A stretch of DNA of 64,000 bases from Burkholderia sp. HI2500 (GTDB lineage Bacteria > Pseudomonadota > Gammaproteobacteria > Burkholderiales > Burkholderiaceae): NCBI RefSeq assembly GCF_002223055.1, contig NZ_NKFL01000004.1, positions 930,001 through 994,000 on the forward strand, given 5' to 3'. Each line of letters begins with the position of its first letter. Positions within the stretch are counted from its first letter, which is position 1. Positions 51,901 to 61,657 of this stretch are shown here, piece by piece. The notes beneath the pieces are model-generated. The model searched no databases and was not told where the DNA came from. It saw only the letters and a program-made list of their open reading frames with translations. The translations under genes and the position numbers were made by a program.

Positions 51901-52970
51901 CGAACCTTGCCGTCACGCGGCGCTACGTGACGCCGATGCGCATCGACGACGGCGTGCGCCACTGGCTCACGGAGCTCGCGGCGCCCGTGGCTTCCGCGGC
52001 TTCCGATAGCGGCGAACCGATGTATATGGGCGCGGTCGGCCGCGCGCTGACGCCGATCCAGTTGCGCGGCTTCGACGCGGTCGACGGCTTGCCGAATCTC
52101 GGCGAACTCGCGACGCGCCGGCATCACGCGGGCGAGCCGACACGATTCCGGCCGTTCGCGTTCTTCTCGACGCGCTATCGCACGGCCGGCGCACCCTATA
52201 CGCGCGCATTCCGCTTCGGCGCTCGCGCGGCGATGCCCGCGTCGCTGCTGCTCGAGCATGCGCGCGTGGTGGCCGACTGGGTCGCGCCGCCCGACGGCGA
52301 GCCCGCCTACCTGCACGAAGCCGTCGACGTGACGATCGCGCTCGATGCGCTCGCCGACGCGCTCGACGCGCGCGGCGACGTCGTGCTCGACACCGACGCG
52401 GCGGGCCGCACGGCGGATGACGGCTGGCGCGTGACGGTCCGCTGCGCATCGGTGGTCGGCCGCGCGTTGCTCGATGCGACGTTCGTGTATCGCAGCCGTC
52501 CGCCGGCAGGCTCGATGGTGTCGTTGCCGCGCGATGCGCAACGCGATGCGTCGCGGCCGGTCACGCGCGCGAGCTGGCGCGGCGACCTGTTGCCCGACGC
52601 GTGCTGGCGCGATGGAATCGGGCAGGCGCCGGCCGCCGACGCCGACGCGTTGTGGCGTGCGTCGTCCGACGGGGCGGGCGCGGGCGACGACGGGCCGTGC
52701 CCGCAGCTCTGGCTGCCGGTCAACCATCTGGAAAACGTGTTGCGCGTGCTGCTCGGCGCGTGGCCCGACGACGGCGAACCGCCGCGCACGTGGCGCATCG
52801 GCGGCATCGTGTTCGGCGCGGCGCAGCCCGGCGACGCCGAGATGCTGCTGCGCTATCCGCACGGCCGCTTCGCGATCGGCGATCGCGCGGGCGCGTCGAT
52901 CGCCGATCTGCACGACGTTCGGCTCGCGGGCGCGACCGACGCGCAGGCCGTGGCCGCGTCGGTTCTTTGA
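48918..52970 (+). CDS. Cytochrome P450 - ketoreductase fusion with C-terminal hot-dog-like region (1350 aa)
   Basis: ATGA overlap with the synthase at 48918. Residues 1-455 are a full P450: the oxygen-binding AGHETT at 260-265, ExxR at E316/R319 (EILRLYPP), and heme Cys395 in FGGGMRKCIGYQ. A Pro/Ala-rich linker follows (about 456-520). Residues 520-760 look like the structural half and 765-1030 the catalytic half of a polyketide ketoreductase (FSGGARGIGFLA, Tyr957 and Asn961). The end (about 1060-1350) is weakly hot-dog/dehydratase-like, without a clear active site. It could oxidise the acyl chain while carrier bound. This fusion of P450 to a KR in one chain is unusual. Confidence 0.82.
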   Translation: MSTKRLAPGPRGSVVMGNLAQYKRNPVTMLLKLQQQYGDVARNRLGPFLTHALAHPDGVQHVLQDNHRNYVRGRFYDNFKMFFGDGLLTTDGEFWRRHRRVVQPLFHRKQVDAHTAAVGDAALALVERWSQRPAHASFDVVEEMMHVSLRMLGLMLFNADISRHADEVGPAVRFGIEAMMPQGNLNDFVPRWMPTPFNRRIAHARRGIDTIVDAIVAGHRAGRSEPSDVISLLLAARDPDTGAPLTEREVHDEVMTVFLAGHETTGSGMAWGLHALAQHPHVLRRLREELDAVLGGRAPDAGDLERLPYLVQTVDEILRLYPPIWGFTRDLVDDDEIGGYHVPAGSSVFMSPYVTHRHPALWANPDAFDPENFGSHAPARHKYAYFPFGGGMRKCIGYQTALLQMRVLIAVVAQHVDLSAVPGHSLETGATISLRPRDGIRMIAKPRSRGRVPTQQTVRDASVPAGRTAACPFTGTPARHAQAGAPESSWQGPAAAQPASAASPTRTPTPEQPAGPTLAPDVLAFLQRDLTTYDARQRTDAAPTHRFTWRPVEIEPLPDVPAVELSGKRIAIVNGLGRTVERVVAALLRACAKPSVFAPADGVDPASAAITFVAQSEPFDGIVDLGVEAPFSLDGRDQWEAPLRRTVALLQACYGDWAQEESTSRLFYLALTWQDGLMGYGDDTLVQPLGGLWAGLAKTLPQELPNCNVRVLDIAPDETGRVDGLIVRELYRWGRFEVGHRGGRRHTLVASRDDLPAHAAPDWGPGDVVLFSGGARGIGFLAACEIAKRHRCTVIVTGRDALPAGDEPWLALDAAGFKRYGLDLLRQATPERPPKAIRHTLRQLERRRELKASLDAVAALGLPVHYRVCDVTDAAAVRALCDECGDRLRGVIHNAGIDLPVRLPRKRADEFLGTVRVKVLGFMNLYAAVRERSRVDCFVNVGSLTGRWGGMTGETDYAAANEALARLGWWARRDAGKRSVKTLVWPTWNGVGMITNLAVTRRYVTPMRIDDGVRHWLTELAAPVASAASDSGEPMYMGAVGRALTPIQLRGFDAVDGLPNLGELATRRHHAGEPTRFRPFAFFSTRYRTAGAPYTRAFRFGARAAMPASLLLEHARVVADWVAPPDGEPAYLHEAVDVTIALDALADALDARGDVVLDTDAAGRTADDGWRVTVRCASVVGRALLDATFVYRSRPPAGSMVSLPRDAQRDASRPVTRASWRGDLLPDACWRDGIGQAPAADADALWRASSDGAGAGDDGPCPQLWLPVNHLENVLRVLLGAWPDDGEPPRTWRIGGIVFGAAQPGDAEMLLRYPHGRFAIGDRAGASIADLHDVRLAGATDAQAVAASVL

Positions 52971-52990
52971 ACGGGAAGAGGAGATCCACC

Positions 52991-54388
52991 ATGACGGAAC
53001 GCAACGACGGCGCGCGGTACTGCATCATCGGTGCGGGCGCGGCCGGGATTGCCGCCGCGAAGAACCTGCTCGCGGCCGGCATCGGCTTCGACGTGATCGA
53101 GCGCGAGGACGATGTCGGCGGCAACTGGTACTACGGCCGGCCGAGCGGCGCGGTGTATCGCTCGATCCACATGATCAGCTCGAAGCGGTTTTCCGAATAC
53201 ACCGATTTTCCGATTCCCGACGATTACCCGACCTACGCGCGCGGCGACCAGGCGCTCGCGTATCTGCGAGCGTACGCGCGGCGCTTCGGCGTGTACGACC
53301 GGATCGAGTTCGGCCGCTCGGTGCTCGAGATCGCGCCGGTGGCCGGCAGCACGCAGTGGCGCGTCGAACTGGATCGCGGCGAGGTGCGCACCTATCGCGG
53401 CGTGATCGTCTGCAACGGCCATCTGTCGCATCCGCAACTGCCCGACTATCCGGGCCGTTTCGACGGGCTGCAACTGCATTCGTCGCAGTACCGCACGCCG
53501 GAGATCTTCGGCGGCAAGCGGGTGCTGGTGGTGGGCGCCGGCAACTCCGGCTGCGACATCGCGGTCGAGGCCTCCCATCATGCACGCGCGGTGTTCCACA
53601 GCACGCGGCGCGGCTACTACTACTGGCCGAAATTCCTGTTCGGGATGCCGGCCGACGAGTGGGCCGAATGGCCGCTGCGGCTGCGCATGCCGCTGTGGGC
53701 GCGGCGTTTTTTCGGCGAGCGGCTGCTGCGCCTGACCACGGCCGGGCAGCCGGCGGACTACGGGCTGCGCAAGCCGGACCACAAGCTGTTCGAATCGCAT
53801 TTCATCATCAACTCGACGCTGTTCTATCACCTGGGCCATGGCGACCTCGCCGCGCGGCCCGACGTGCGCGAGCTGAACGGCGATCGCGTCGTGTTCGTCG
53901 ACGGCAGCGAGGAGCCGGTCGACGTGATCGTGTACGCGACCGGCTACCGGCCGAGCTTTCCGTTCATCGACCAGGCGCATCTGCAATGGCCGAAGTCGCG
54001 GCCGTCGCTGTACCTGAACATGTTCGACGCGCAGCACCGCGACCTGTTCTTCATCGGGCTGTTTCAGACATCGACCGGCAACTGGCCACTGATGGACTAT
54101 CAGGCGCAACTGCTCGCGCGCTACCTGCATGCACGCGAGGCGGCGCCGCGCAAGGCCGCGCGCCTGGACCGGCTGATCACGCGCGGCCGCTCGGACTGGA
54201 GCGGCGGCATCGCGTTTCATCGCACGCCGCGGCATGTGATCGAGGTCGAGCATTTCGCCTACCGGCTGCAGTTGCGGCGGCTGATCCGCGGGCTGCCGGC
54301 CGTACCCGGCGAAGCCGGCGCCCACGCCGGCGCGAGCGCGTCGCAAGCGGCGCCGGTGCGGCACGTGCGCGCGGGAGGGGCGTCGTGA
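52991..54388 (+). CDS. Flavin-containing monooxygenase (465 aa)
   Basis: ATG 52991 follows AGAGGAG. FAD-binding GxGxxG is CIIGAGAAGIAAAKNL at residues 9-25; the FMO fingerprint is FDGLQLHSSQYR near 157-168; NADPH-binding GxGxxG is VVGAGNSGCDIAVEA near 180-195; and ATGYRPSFPF is near 317. This is the group A/B FMO layout (also some Baeyer-Villiger enzymes), with length typical. It would add oxygen to the lipid or peptide product. The ABC ATPase gene overlaps its stop (GTGA). Confidence 0.85.
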   Translation: MTERNDGARYCIIGAGAAGIAAAKNLLAAGIGFDVIEREDDVGGNWYYGRPSGAVYRSIHMISSKRFSEYTDFPIPDDYPTYARGDQALAYLRAYARRFGVYDRIEFGRSVLEIAPVAGSTQWRVELDRGEVRTYRGVIVCNGHLSHPQLPDYPGRFDGLQLHSSQYRTPEIFGGKRVLVVGAGNSGCDIAVEASHHARAVFHSTRRGYYYWPKFLFGMPADEWAEWPLRLRMPLWARRFFGERLLRLTTAGQPADYGLRKPDHKLFESHFIINSTLFYHLGHGDLAARPDVRELNGDRVVFVDGSEEPVDVIVYATGYRPSFPFIDQAHLQWPKSRPSLYLNMFDAQHRDLFFIGLFQTSTGNWPLMDYQAQLLARYLHAREAAPRKAARLDRLITRGRSDWSGGIAFHRTPRHVIEVEHFAYRLQLRRLIRGLPAVPGEAGAHAGASASQAAPVRHVRAGGAS

Positions 54389-55101
54389 GTCTCGTGACCG
54401 TCGAACACCTGTCGAAGACCTACCTGCTCGACAGCGTGCGCGTGACCGGGCTCGCCGACGTGTCGGCGACGCTCGACGCGGGCCGCTTCACCGTGCTCAG
54501 CGGCCCGTCGGGAAGCGGCAAGACGACGCTGCTGAACATGATCGGCTGCATCGACCGCCCCGACAGCGGACGCGTGACGATCGCGGGCCAGGACACCGCG
54601 TCGCTATCCGACGACGCGTTGTCGGATTTTCGTGCGCGCCACGTCGGCTACGTGTATCAGACGTTCAACCTGCTGCCGGTGCTGTCCGCGTACGAGAACG
54701 TCGAGTATGCGCTGCTGATGGCGGGCTGGGCGCCCGCGCGGCGCGCGGCGCGGGTGCGGGACCTGCTCGATGCGGTCGGGCTGGCCGACAAGGCGCGGCA
54801 CCGGCCGAGCCAGCTGTCGGGCGGCCAGCGCCAGCGGGTCGCGATCGCACGGGCGCTCGCGGCCGAGCCGGCGATGGTGCTCGCGGACGAGCCGACCGCG
54901 AACCTCGACAGCGCGACCGGGCACGCGATCATCGAACTGATGCGCGCGATCCAGCGCGAGCGCGACGTGTCGATCATCGTGTCGTCGCACGATCCGCAGG
55001 TCGTGCGCGTCGCCGACGAGGTGATCCGGATCCTCGACGGCCGCATCGTCGGCCACGACCGCGGCGGCGACGATGCCGCGGCGCAGGAGGCAGGCCGATG
55101 A
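54385..55101 (+). CDS. LolD/MacB-type ABC transporter ATPase (238 aa)
   Basis: GTG 54385 with GGGAGGGG upstream, overlapping the FMO stop. The sequence has Walker A SGPSGSGKTTLL near residue 36, LSGGQRQRVAIARAL near 145, and Walker B MVLADEPTANLDS near 163, with the lengths and VYQTFNLLPVL segment of the LolD/MacB/FtsE group. It would power the permease that follows by ATGA overlap. Confidence 0.9.
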   Translation: MSLVTVEHLSKTYLLDSVRVTGLADVSATLDAGRFTVLSGPSGSGKTTLLNMIGCIDRPDSGRVTIAGQDTASLSDDALSDFRARHVGYVYQTFNLLPVLSAYENVEYALLMAGWAPARRAARVRDLLDAVGLADKARHRPSQLSGGQRQRVAIARALAAEPAMVLADEPTANLDSATGHAIIELMRAIQRERDVSIIVSSHDPQVVRVADEVIRILDGRIVGHDRGGDDAAAQEAGR

Positions 55102-56507
55102 CCCATACGCTGATGCTCGCGCTGCGCAACCTGCAGCGCAACCGCCGGCGCTCGCTGACCACGCTGCTCGCGATGATCGTCGGCGTCAGCGCGATCCTGC
55201 TGTTCGGCGGCTTCAGCCGCGACATCACGCTCGGCCTGCAGACCGACTTCGTGCAGCGCAGCGGCCATCTGCAGATCCAGCGGCAGGGCTATTTCCTGTA
55301 CGGCACGGGCGATCCTGCCGCGTACGGCATTCGCCGCTACCCGGCGCTGATCGAGCAACTGCGGCGCGATCCGCAGCTCGCTCCGCTGCTGCAGGTCGTC
55401 ACGCCGACGCTGCAGTTCGGCGGGATCGCCGGCAATTTCGCGGCCGGCGTGTCGCGCACGGTGATGGGCTTCGGCGCGATTCCGGACGATCAGTACCGGA
55501 TGCAGCAATGGAATGCGTACGGTTTTCCGCTGCGGCCGCGCGAATTCGCGTGGCGAGGCAGCGCCGACGACGCGGCGATCGTCGGCCTCGGCGTCGCGCG
55601 CGTGCTGCATCTGTGCGGGCCGCTGCACGTGCCGGATTGCCAGGACGCGCCGGCCGGGCCGGCCGAGCCGCCGGCCGACGCCCCGGCCGCGACCGCGCCG
55701 CCCGACGTGCTGGCGCTCGCGCAGGGCGAGGCCGGTGCGCGGCCGGCCGACGGCGGCGCGACCCATATCGAGGTGCTGACCGCGAGCGCGGGCGGGGCGC
55801 CGAACGTCGGCCGCTTCTCGGTCGTGAAGGCCGAGCAGCAGGGCGTGAAGGAACTCGACGACGTGTATCTCGCGGTGCGTCTGCCGCAAGCGCAGCGGCT
55901 CGTCTACGGCGGCGCCGAACCGCGCGCGACCGCGATCGAGATCCAGCTCGCGCGCACGGCCGATCTGCCGGCGGCGCGCGCGCGCCTGGCGCAGTTGCTG
56001 CACGGCGGCTTCGACGGCCAGCCGCTCGACGTCGTCGACTTCGCGACGCTGAACCCGTTCTACGACCAGACCAACCGGATGTTCTCGGTGATCTTCGGTT
56101 TCGTGTTCGTGCTGATCAGCGCGATCGTGCTGTTCGTGATCAGCAACACGATGAGCACGGCGATCATCGAGCGCACGGTCGAGATCGGCACGCTGCGCGC
56201 GATGGGGATGCGGCGCGGCGGCATCCAGGCGCTGTTCGTCTGCGAAGGCGCGCTGCTCGGCGTGGCCGGCGCGTCGCTCGGCGTGCTGGTCGCGCTCGCG
56301 ATCGCCGCGGCCGTCAATCACAGCGGGCTCGCGTGGACGCCGCCCGCGCGGATCGACGCCGTCGCGCTGACGGTGCGCGTGTGGGGCGAGTGGCGCTCGA
56401 TCGCCGTCACGTTCGTCGGGCTCGCGTGCGTGGCCGGGCTGTCCGCGTGGCTGCCGTCGCGGCATGCGGCGCGGCTGTCGATCGTCGACGCGCTGCGGCA
56501 TGTGTGA
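55098..56507 (+). CDS. FtsX/LolE-type ABC permease (469 aa)
   Basis: The gene overlaps the ATPase by ATGA. A membrane helix near residues 20-45 (TTLLAMIVGVSAILLFGG) precedes a long periplasmic domain (to about 325). Three carboxyl helices follow, including FGFVFVLISAIVLFVISNTM, IGTLRAMGMRRGGIQALFV, and VAGLSAWLPSRHAARLS. This is the FtsX/MacB_PCD fold of Lol-type and macrolide-type exporters, which pull lipids or lipoproteins from the inner membrane. With the LolA-like gene it suggests transfer of a lipid product to the outer membrane. Confidence 0.87.
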   Translation: MTHTLMLALRNLQRNRRRSLTTLLAMIVGVSAILLFGGFSRDITLGLQTDFVQRSGHLQIQRQGYFLYGTGDPAAYGIRRYPALIEQLRRDPQLAPLLQVVTPTLQFGGIAGNFAAGVSRTVMGFGAIPDDQYRMQQWNAYGFPLRPREFAWRGSADDAAIVGLGVARVLHLCGPLHVPDCQDAPAGPAEPPADAPAATAPPDVLALAQGEAGARPADGGATHIEVLTASAGGAPNVGRFSVVKAEQQGVKELDDVYLAVRLPQAQRLVYGGAEPRATAIEIQLARTADLPAARARLAQLLHGGFDGQPLDVVDFATLNPFYDQTNRMFSVIFGFVFVLISAIVLFVISNTMSTAIIERTVEIGTLRAMGMRRGGIQALFVCEGALLGVAGASLGVLVALAIAAAVNHSGLAWTPPARIDAVALTVRVWGEWRSIAVTFVGLACVAGLSAWLPSRHAARLSIVDALRHV

Positions 56508-56558
56508 TGCCGTCCGTGCATCGCGTGGTTCGTTCATTTCACTTTCGGGAGAGCGCAC

Positions 56559-57338
56559 GTGCGTCGCCTGTTCGTTTCATGCTGTCTGAGTCTTTCGTTC
56601 CTGGCCGGCGTCGCGCCTGCGCAGCCGGCGCCCGATCCGCAGAAGGTGCTCGCGGCGAGCGACGCGATCCGCACGCCGGAGAAATCGTTCGTGCTGACCG
56701 CGACGCTCGTCGAGTACCGCTCCGGCAAGCAGGTCGACGGCAATACGCTGTCGATCTATTCGAAGCCCGATGCGCCGGGCGGCGCGTTCCGCACGCTGGT
56801 GCGCTTCGTCGCGCCGGCGCGCGACACGGGCAAGCTGATGCTGAAGAACGGCAACGACCTGTGGTTCTACGATCCGGCGAACCAGGCGAGCGTGCGGATC
56901 TCGCCGGACCAGCGGCTGCTCGGTCAGGCCGCCAACGGCGACGTCGTGACGGTCAATCTCGCGCACGACTACACGGCCGAGCTGAAGGGCATCGAGGACA
57001 TCGCCGACGGCGACCGGCAGACGCGCCGCGCATACCGGCTCGCGCTCACCGGCCACGGCGACGGGCTGACCTACCGCCGCATCGAGATCTGGATCGACGC
57101 GGCGAACAGCCGGCCGCTGAAGGCGCGCTTCTATTCGGAAAGCGACCGGCTGCTGAAGACGGCGTTCTACCGGCGCTACACGATGCAGCTCGGCGTCGAG
57201 CGGCCGACCGAGACCGTCATCATCGACGGGCTCGACAGCAACTGGGTCACGGTCATGCGCTTTTCCGACTACGCATGGCGCGACATTCCCGATGGCTGGC
57301 TGCAGCGCGACTACCTGTCCCGCTTCCAGGCGCAATGA
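56559..57338 (+). CDS. LolA-like periplasmic (outer-membrane lipoprotein-sorting) protein (259 aa)
   Basis: ATG 56559 follows GGGAG. Signal peptide at 1-21 (LSLSFLAGVAPAQP). The mature chain matches the LolA-like sorting family seen next to FtsX and RND-type exporters: KSFVLTATLVEYRSGKQVDG, NGNDLWFYDPANQASVRI, and YRRIEIWIDAANSRPLKAR. It would carry a hydrophobic cargo across the periplasm. The cargo here may be the cluster's lipid rather than a lipoprotein. It overlaps the barrel gene by ATGA. Confidence 0.83.
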   Translation: MRRLFVSCCLSLSFLAGVAPAQPAPDPQKVLAASDAIRTPEKSFVLTATLVEYRSGKQVDGNTLSIYSKPDAPGGAFRTLVRFVAPARDTGKLMLKNGNDLWFYDPANQASVRISPDQRLLGQAANGDVVTVNLAHDYTAELKGIEDIADGDRQTRRAYRLALTGHGDGLTYRRIEIWIDAANSRPLKARFYSESDRLLKTAFYRRYTMQLGVERPTETVIIDGLDSNWVTVMRFSDYAWRDIPDGWLQRDYLSRFQAQ

Positions 57339-58678
57339 CGGTGTGGCGTCGAGGCCGGATCACCGCGCTCGCGTGTGTGCTGCTGCCGGCGCTCGCGTGC
57401 GCGGCCGAGGCGGGCGGGGCGGTGGGTGCGGCCGGCATGGGCGGTGCGGGCGGCGTGGATACGGCCGACGTGGATACGGCCGACGCCGCGGCGCTCGCGC
57501 TTGCCGACCAGTCGCCCGCGCCGCCGGCCGATACCGCGAAGCCGTGGAAGCTGAACGTGCAGGACGCGCTGCGCACGAGCCGCTATCGCGACGGCGGCGA
57601 TGCGGGCCGCAACCAGCTGTCGATCGAATTCGAATACGGGCAGTGGCTGACGCCGGCCTTCGCCGCGCACTTCTCGATGCGCTTCGACCGCTTCGATCCG
57701 CTCGGGACGTCGCGCACGTCGTCGCGCGACGTGACGCTCGTGAAGGAAGCGTATGCGAGCTGGCGTGCGTCGCCGGCGTTCGTCGTCGACGCGGGGCGCG
57801 TGAACGAGCGGCTCGGCGCGGCGATCGGCTACAACCCGACCGACTTTTTCCGCGCGGGTGCGGTGAGCCTCGACGTGCCGCCCGACCCGGACAGCCGCCA
57901 TACGAACCGGCTCGGCACCGTCGCGCTGCGCGCGCAGCAGGTGTGGGACACGGGCTCCGTCGCGGCGCTGCTGTCGCCGCGGCTCGAACGCCGCGCCCTG
58001 CCGGGCGACGCGGCCGCGGCGTCCGACCTGCAGCGCACCAACGGCGTCGATCGCTGGATGCTCGTCGCGAGCCAGCGGTTCACCGCCGCGCTCCAGCCGC
58101 AATGGATCGTCTACGGCGAAAGCGGGCAGGCGCCGCAGTTCGGCCAGAACCTGAGCGTGCTGCTCGGCAACTCGGTGGTCGCGTACGTCGAATGGGCGGG
58201 CGGCTACCGGCGCTCGTTGATCGCGCGGGCGACCGGCGCGGGCCACGACAGCGCGTTTCGCACCAGTTCGTCGGTGGGCGCGACGTGGACGCTGCCGGTC
58301 GACCTGTCGCTGAGCGCCGAATTCCAGAGCAACGGCGGCGGCGCGGATGCCGCGCAGTGGCGATCGCTGCAGCGCGCGAACCCGTACGCGTGGGGCAGCG
58401 CGGTGCGCACGACCATTGCCGCGCAGGAGCTGCAGACCCGTCACGGCGTGTTCCTGATGGCGGCGTGGCGCAATGTCGGCGTGCGCCGTCTCGACCTGTC
58501 GGGTTTCATGCAGGCCGATCTCGGCGGCGGCCGGCAATACTGGGTCGAGCTGCGTCGCCGCTTCGACCGGTTCGACGTCGCGCTGCAGTGGCTGCGTCAG
58601 GACGGGCCGTCGTGGAGCCGCTTCGGTGCGATGCCGGAGTCGAGCAGCGTGCAGGTGCTGGGCATTTTCTATCGATGA
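57335..58678 (+). CDS. Outer-membrane beta-barrel protein of lipid export system (447 aa)
   Basis: ATG 57335 overlaps the LolA-like stop. A signal peptide occupies about residues 1-24. From residue 60 the chain is rich in alternating hydrophobic strands with aromatic girdles (LSIEFEYGQWLTPAFAAHFS, VSLDVPPDPDSRHTN, GRQYWVELRRRFDRFDVAL) and ends in an aromatic residue pattern SVQVLGIFYR. This resembles barrels found next to LolA-like and FtsX-like genes. It may receive the cargo in the outer membrane. Function inferred from place. Confidence 0.72.
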   Translation: MTVWRRGRITALACVLLPALACAAEAGGAVGAAGMGGAGGVDTADVDTADAAALALADQSPAPPADTAKPWKLNVQDALRTSRYRDGGDAGRNQLSIEFEYGQWLTPAFAAHFSMRFDRFDPLGTSRTSSRDVTLVKEAYASWRASPAFVVDAGRVNERLGAAIGYNPTDFFRAGAVSLDVPPDPDSRHTNRLGTVALRAQQVWDTGSVAALLSPRLERRALPGDAAAASDLQRTNGVDRWMLVASQRFTAALQPQWIVYGESGQAPQFGQNLSVLLGNSVVAYVEWAGGYRRSLIARATGAGHDSAFRTSSSVGATWTLPVDLSLSAEFQSNGGGADAAQWRSLQRANPYAWGSAVRTTIAAQELQTRHGVFLMAAWRNVGVRRLDLSGFMQADLGGGRQYWVELRRRFDRFDVALQWLRQDGPSWSRFGAMPESSSVQVLGIFYR

Positions 58679-58697
58679 CGAGGCAGGGAGAATTCGA

Positions 58698-60219
<1,522 letters not shown>

Positions 60220-60222
60220 GCG

Positions 60223-61248
60223 ATGAGGACCGGGACGCTGTTGCAGCGCGCAGTGCTATATGGCGCGGCCGGCACGATCGCGGCGGCCGCGGTGTGGCAC
60301 GCGCTCGGCCCGCCTGCGGTGCCGGCGGCCGTCGCGGGCGCCGCGCCCGCCATCGACGCCGGGGCGCCCGGCGCGGCGGCGGTGCGCCCGCCCACGGGCG
60401 CCGGGGCCGATGTCGCGCTGCCCGCGGCGCTGGCGGGGTCGAGTGCGCCGCGCCTGCCGGTCGGGCCGGACGGGCATCTCGCGAAGCGGCGCGCGGTGCG
60501 GGAATTCTTCGATTACTTGCTGCTCGCACGGCACGATCTGACGCCGGCCGCGCTCGATGCGCTGGTGGTGCGCGCGCTCGCCGCGCAGCCGATCGGCCCG
60601 CTCGCGCAGCGCGATGCGCTCGACCTGTGGCCGCGCTATCGCGCGTGCGTCGCGGCGTTCGATGCGCAGCCGGGTGTCGCGTCGCCCGGCCCCGGCCTCG
60701 ATCCGGACGCGATCGCGGGTGCGCTCGAGCGGCGCGCGTCGCTCGCGAGCCGTTGGCTCGGCGACTGGAGCCCGCCGTTTTTCGGCGACGAATTCCGGCA
60801 GCAGCGCGACGACCTCGAGCGAATCCGGATCGCGCGCGATCCGTCGCTCGGCGATGCGCAGAAGCGCGAACGTCTGGCCGCGCTCGATCAGTCGCTGCCG
60901 CCCGGCATGCGCGACGCACGCGAGCGGCTCGCGCGGCAGCGTGACGCGATCGCGACGGTCGCACGGCTCGACGCGCAGCGCGCGACGCCCGATGCGCTGC
61001 GCGCGCAGCTCGGCGCCGACATCGCCGGGCGGGTCGTGCAGATGCAGCAGCGCGACGACGCCTGGCAAGCGCGCTATCGCGACTACACCGCTGAACGCAC
61101 GCGGCTCGACGCGCAACACCTCGCGCCCGACGCACGCGACGCGCAGCTCGCGCAACTGCGACAGCGCGATTTTCCGGATCCGGCGGACGCGCTGCGCGCC
61201 GCGTCGCTCGACGCGGGCAGCACGTCCGGCGCCGCAGCCGCGCACTAG
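60223..61248 (+). CDS. Lipase-specific foldase (Lif/LimA family, 341 aa)
   Basis: Membrane-anchored chaperone needed to fold the preceding lipase in the periplasm. A membrane helix lies near residues 8-27 (VLYGAAGTIAAAAVWHAL), then an Ala/Pro-rich linker (to about 80). The family signature is REFFDYLLLARHD near residue 92-104, and long helices rich in Arg/Gln/Ala follow (residues 110-330). ATG 60223 is three bases after the lipase stop. It is the last gene of the cluster. Confidence 0.88.
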   Translation: MRTGTLLQRAVLYGAAGTIAAAAVWHALGPPAVPAAVAGAAPAIDAGAPGAAAVRPPTGAGADVALPAALAGSSAPRLPVGPDGHLAKRRAVREFFDYLLLARHDLTPAALDALVVRALAAQPIGPLAQRDALDLWPRYRACVAAFDAQPGVASPGPGLDPDAIAGALERRASLASRWLGDWSPPFFGDEFRQQRDDLERIRIARDPSLGDAQKRERLAALDQSLPPGMRDARERLARQRDAIATVARLDAQRATPDALRAQLGADIAGRVVQMQQRDDAWQARYRDYTAERTRLDAQHLAPDARDAQLAQLRQRDFPDPADALRAASLDAGSTSGAAAAH

Positions 61249-61657
61249 CGCGCGGCCTCACCCGATGTCGGCACGGCATGCCGGCGCGAGCCCGCTCATT
61301 CCACGCCCGTCATCGCGGAAGTGTGGGGCATGTCACTCAACCCGCATTATTTCCGATAATGAATTATTTTGATTTGCGGATGTAATCGCATTCCGGGGAA
61401 TTGAATTTCATTGGTAATTTTCAATGATTCAAAAGGAATCCATTTTTGTTGAGCGGAGATTTAAGCGTTCAATGAATGATTGGCCGTGAAAAAACTCCCT
61501 GTGGCTGAATAAACTGTCAAATTACTTCATGTAACAAAGGCGGGGCGGCGCGAAGGACGGGCCTGCGTGATACCTTTTTGCTCAATGAAACCGGGATGAA
61601 AGCGTCAAAGCCGGGAAAACCGGAAAATCCATCCGGTTTAAAAGAGCATGAAGTTCG
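61249..61657. other. AT-rich intergenic region before the Crp/Fnr gene
   Basis: No supported gene. The middle (61340-61520) is clearly AT-rich. ATTGAA (61400-61405) and TTCAAT (61420-61425) form an inverted repeat, and AACCGG (61618-61623) and CCGGTT (61633-61638) form another 20 bases before the ATG at 61658. These are candidate operators of the regulator. Confidence 0.5.

Noticed and set aside
52474..54384. Upstream extension of the LolD-type ATPase frame
   Set aside because: It runs through the FMO gene out of frame; the GTG at 54385 has a strong ribosome site.
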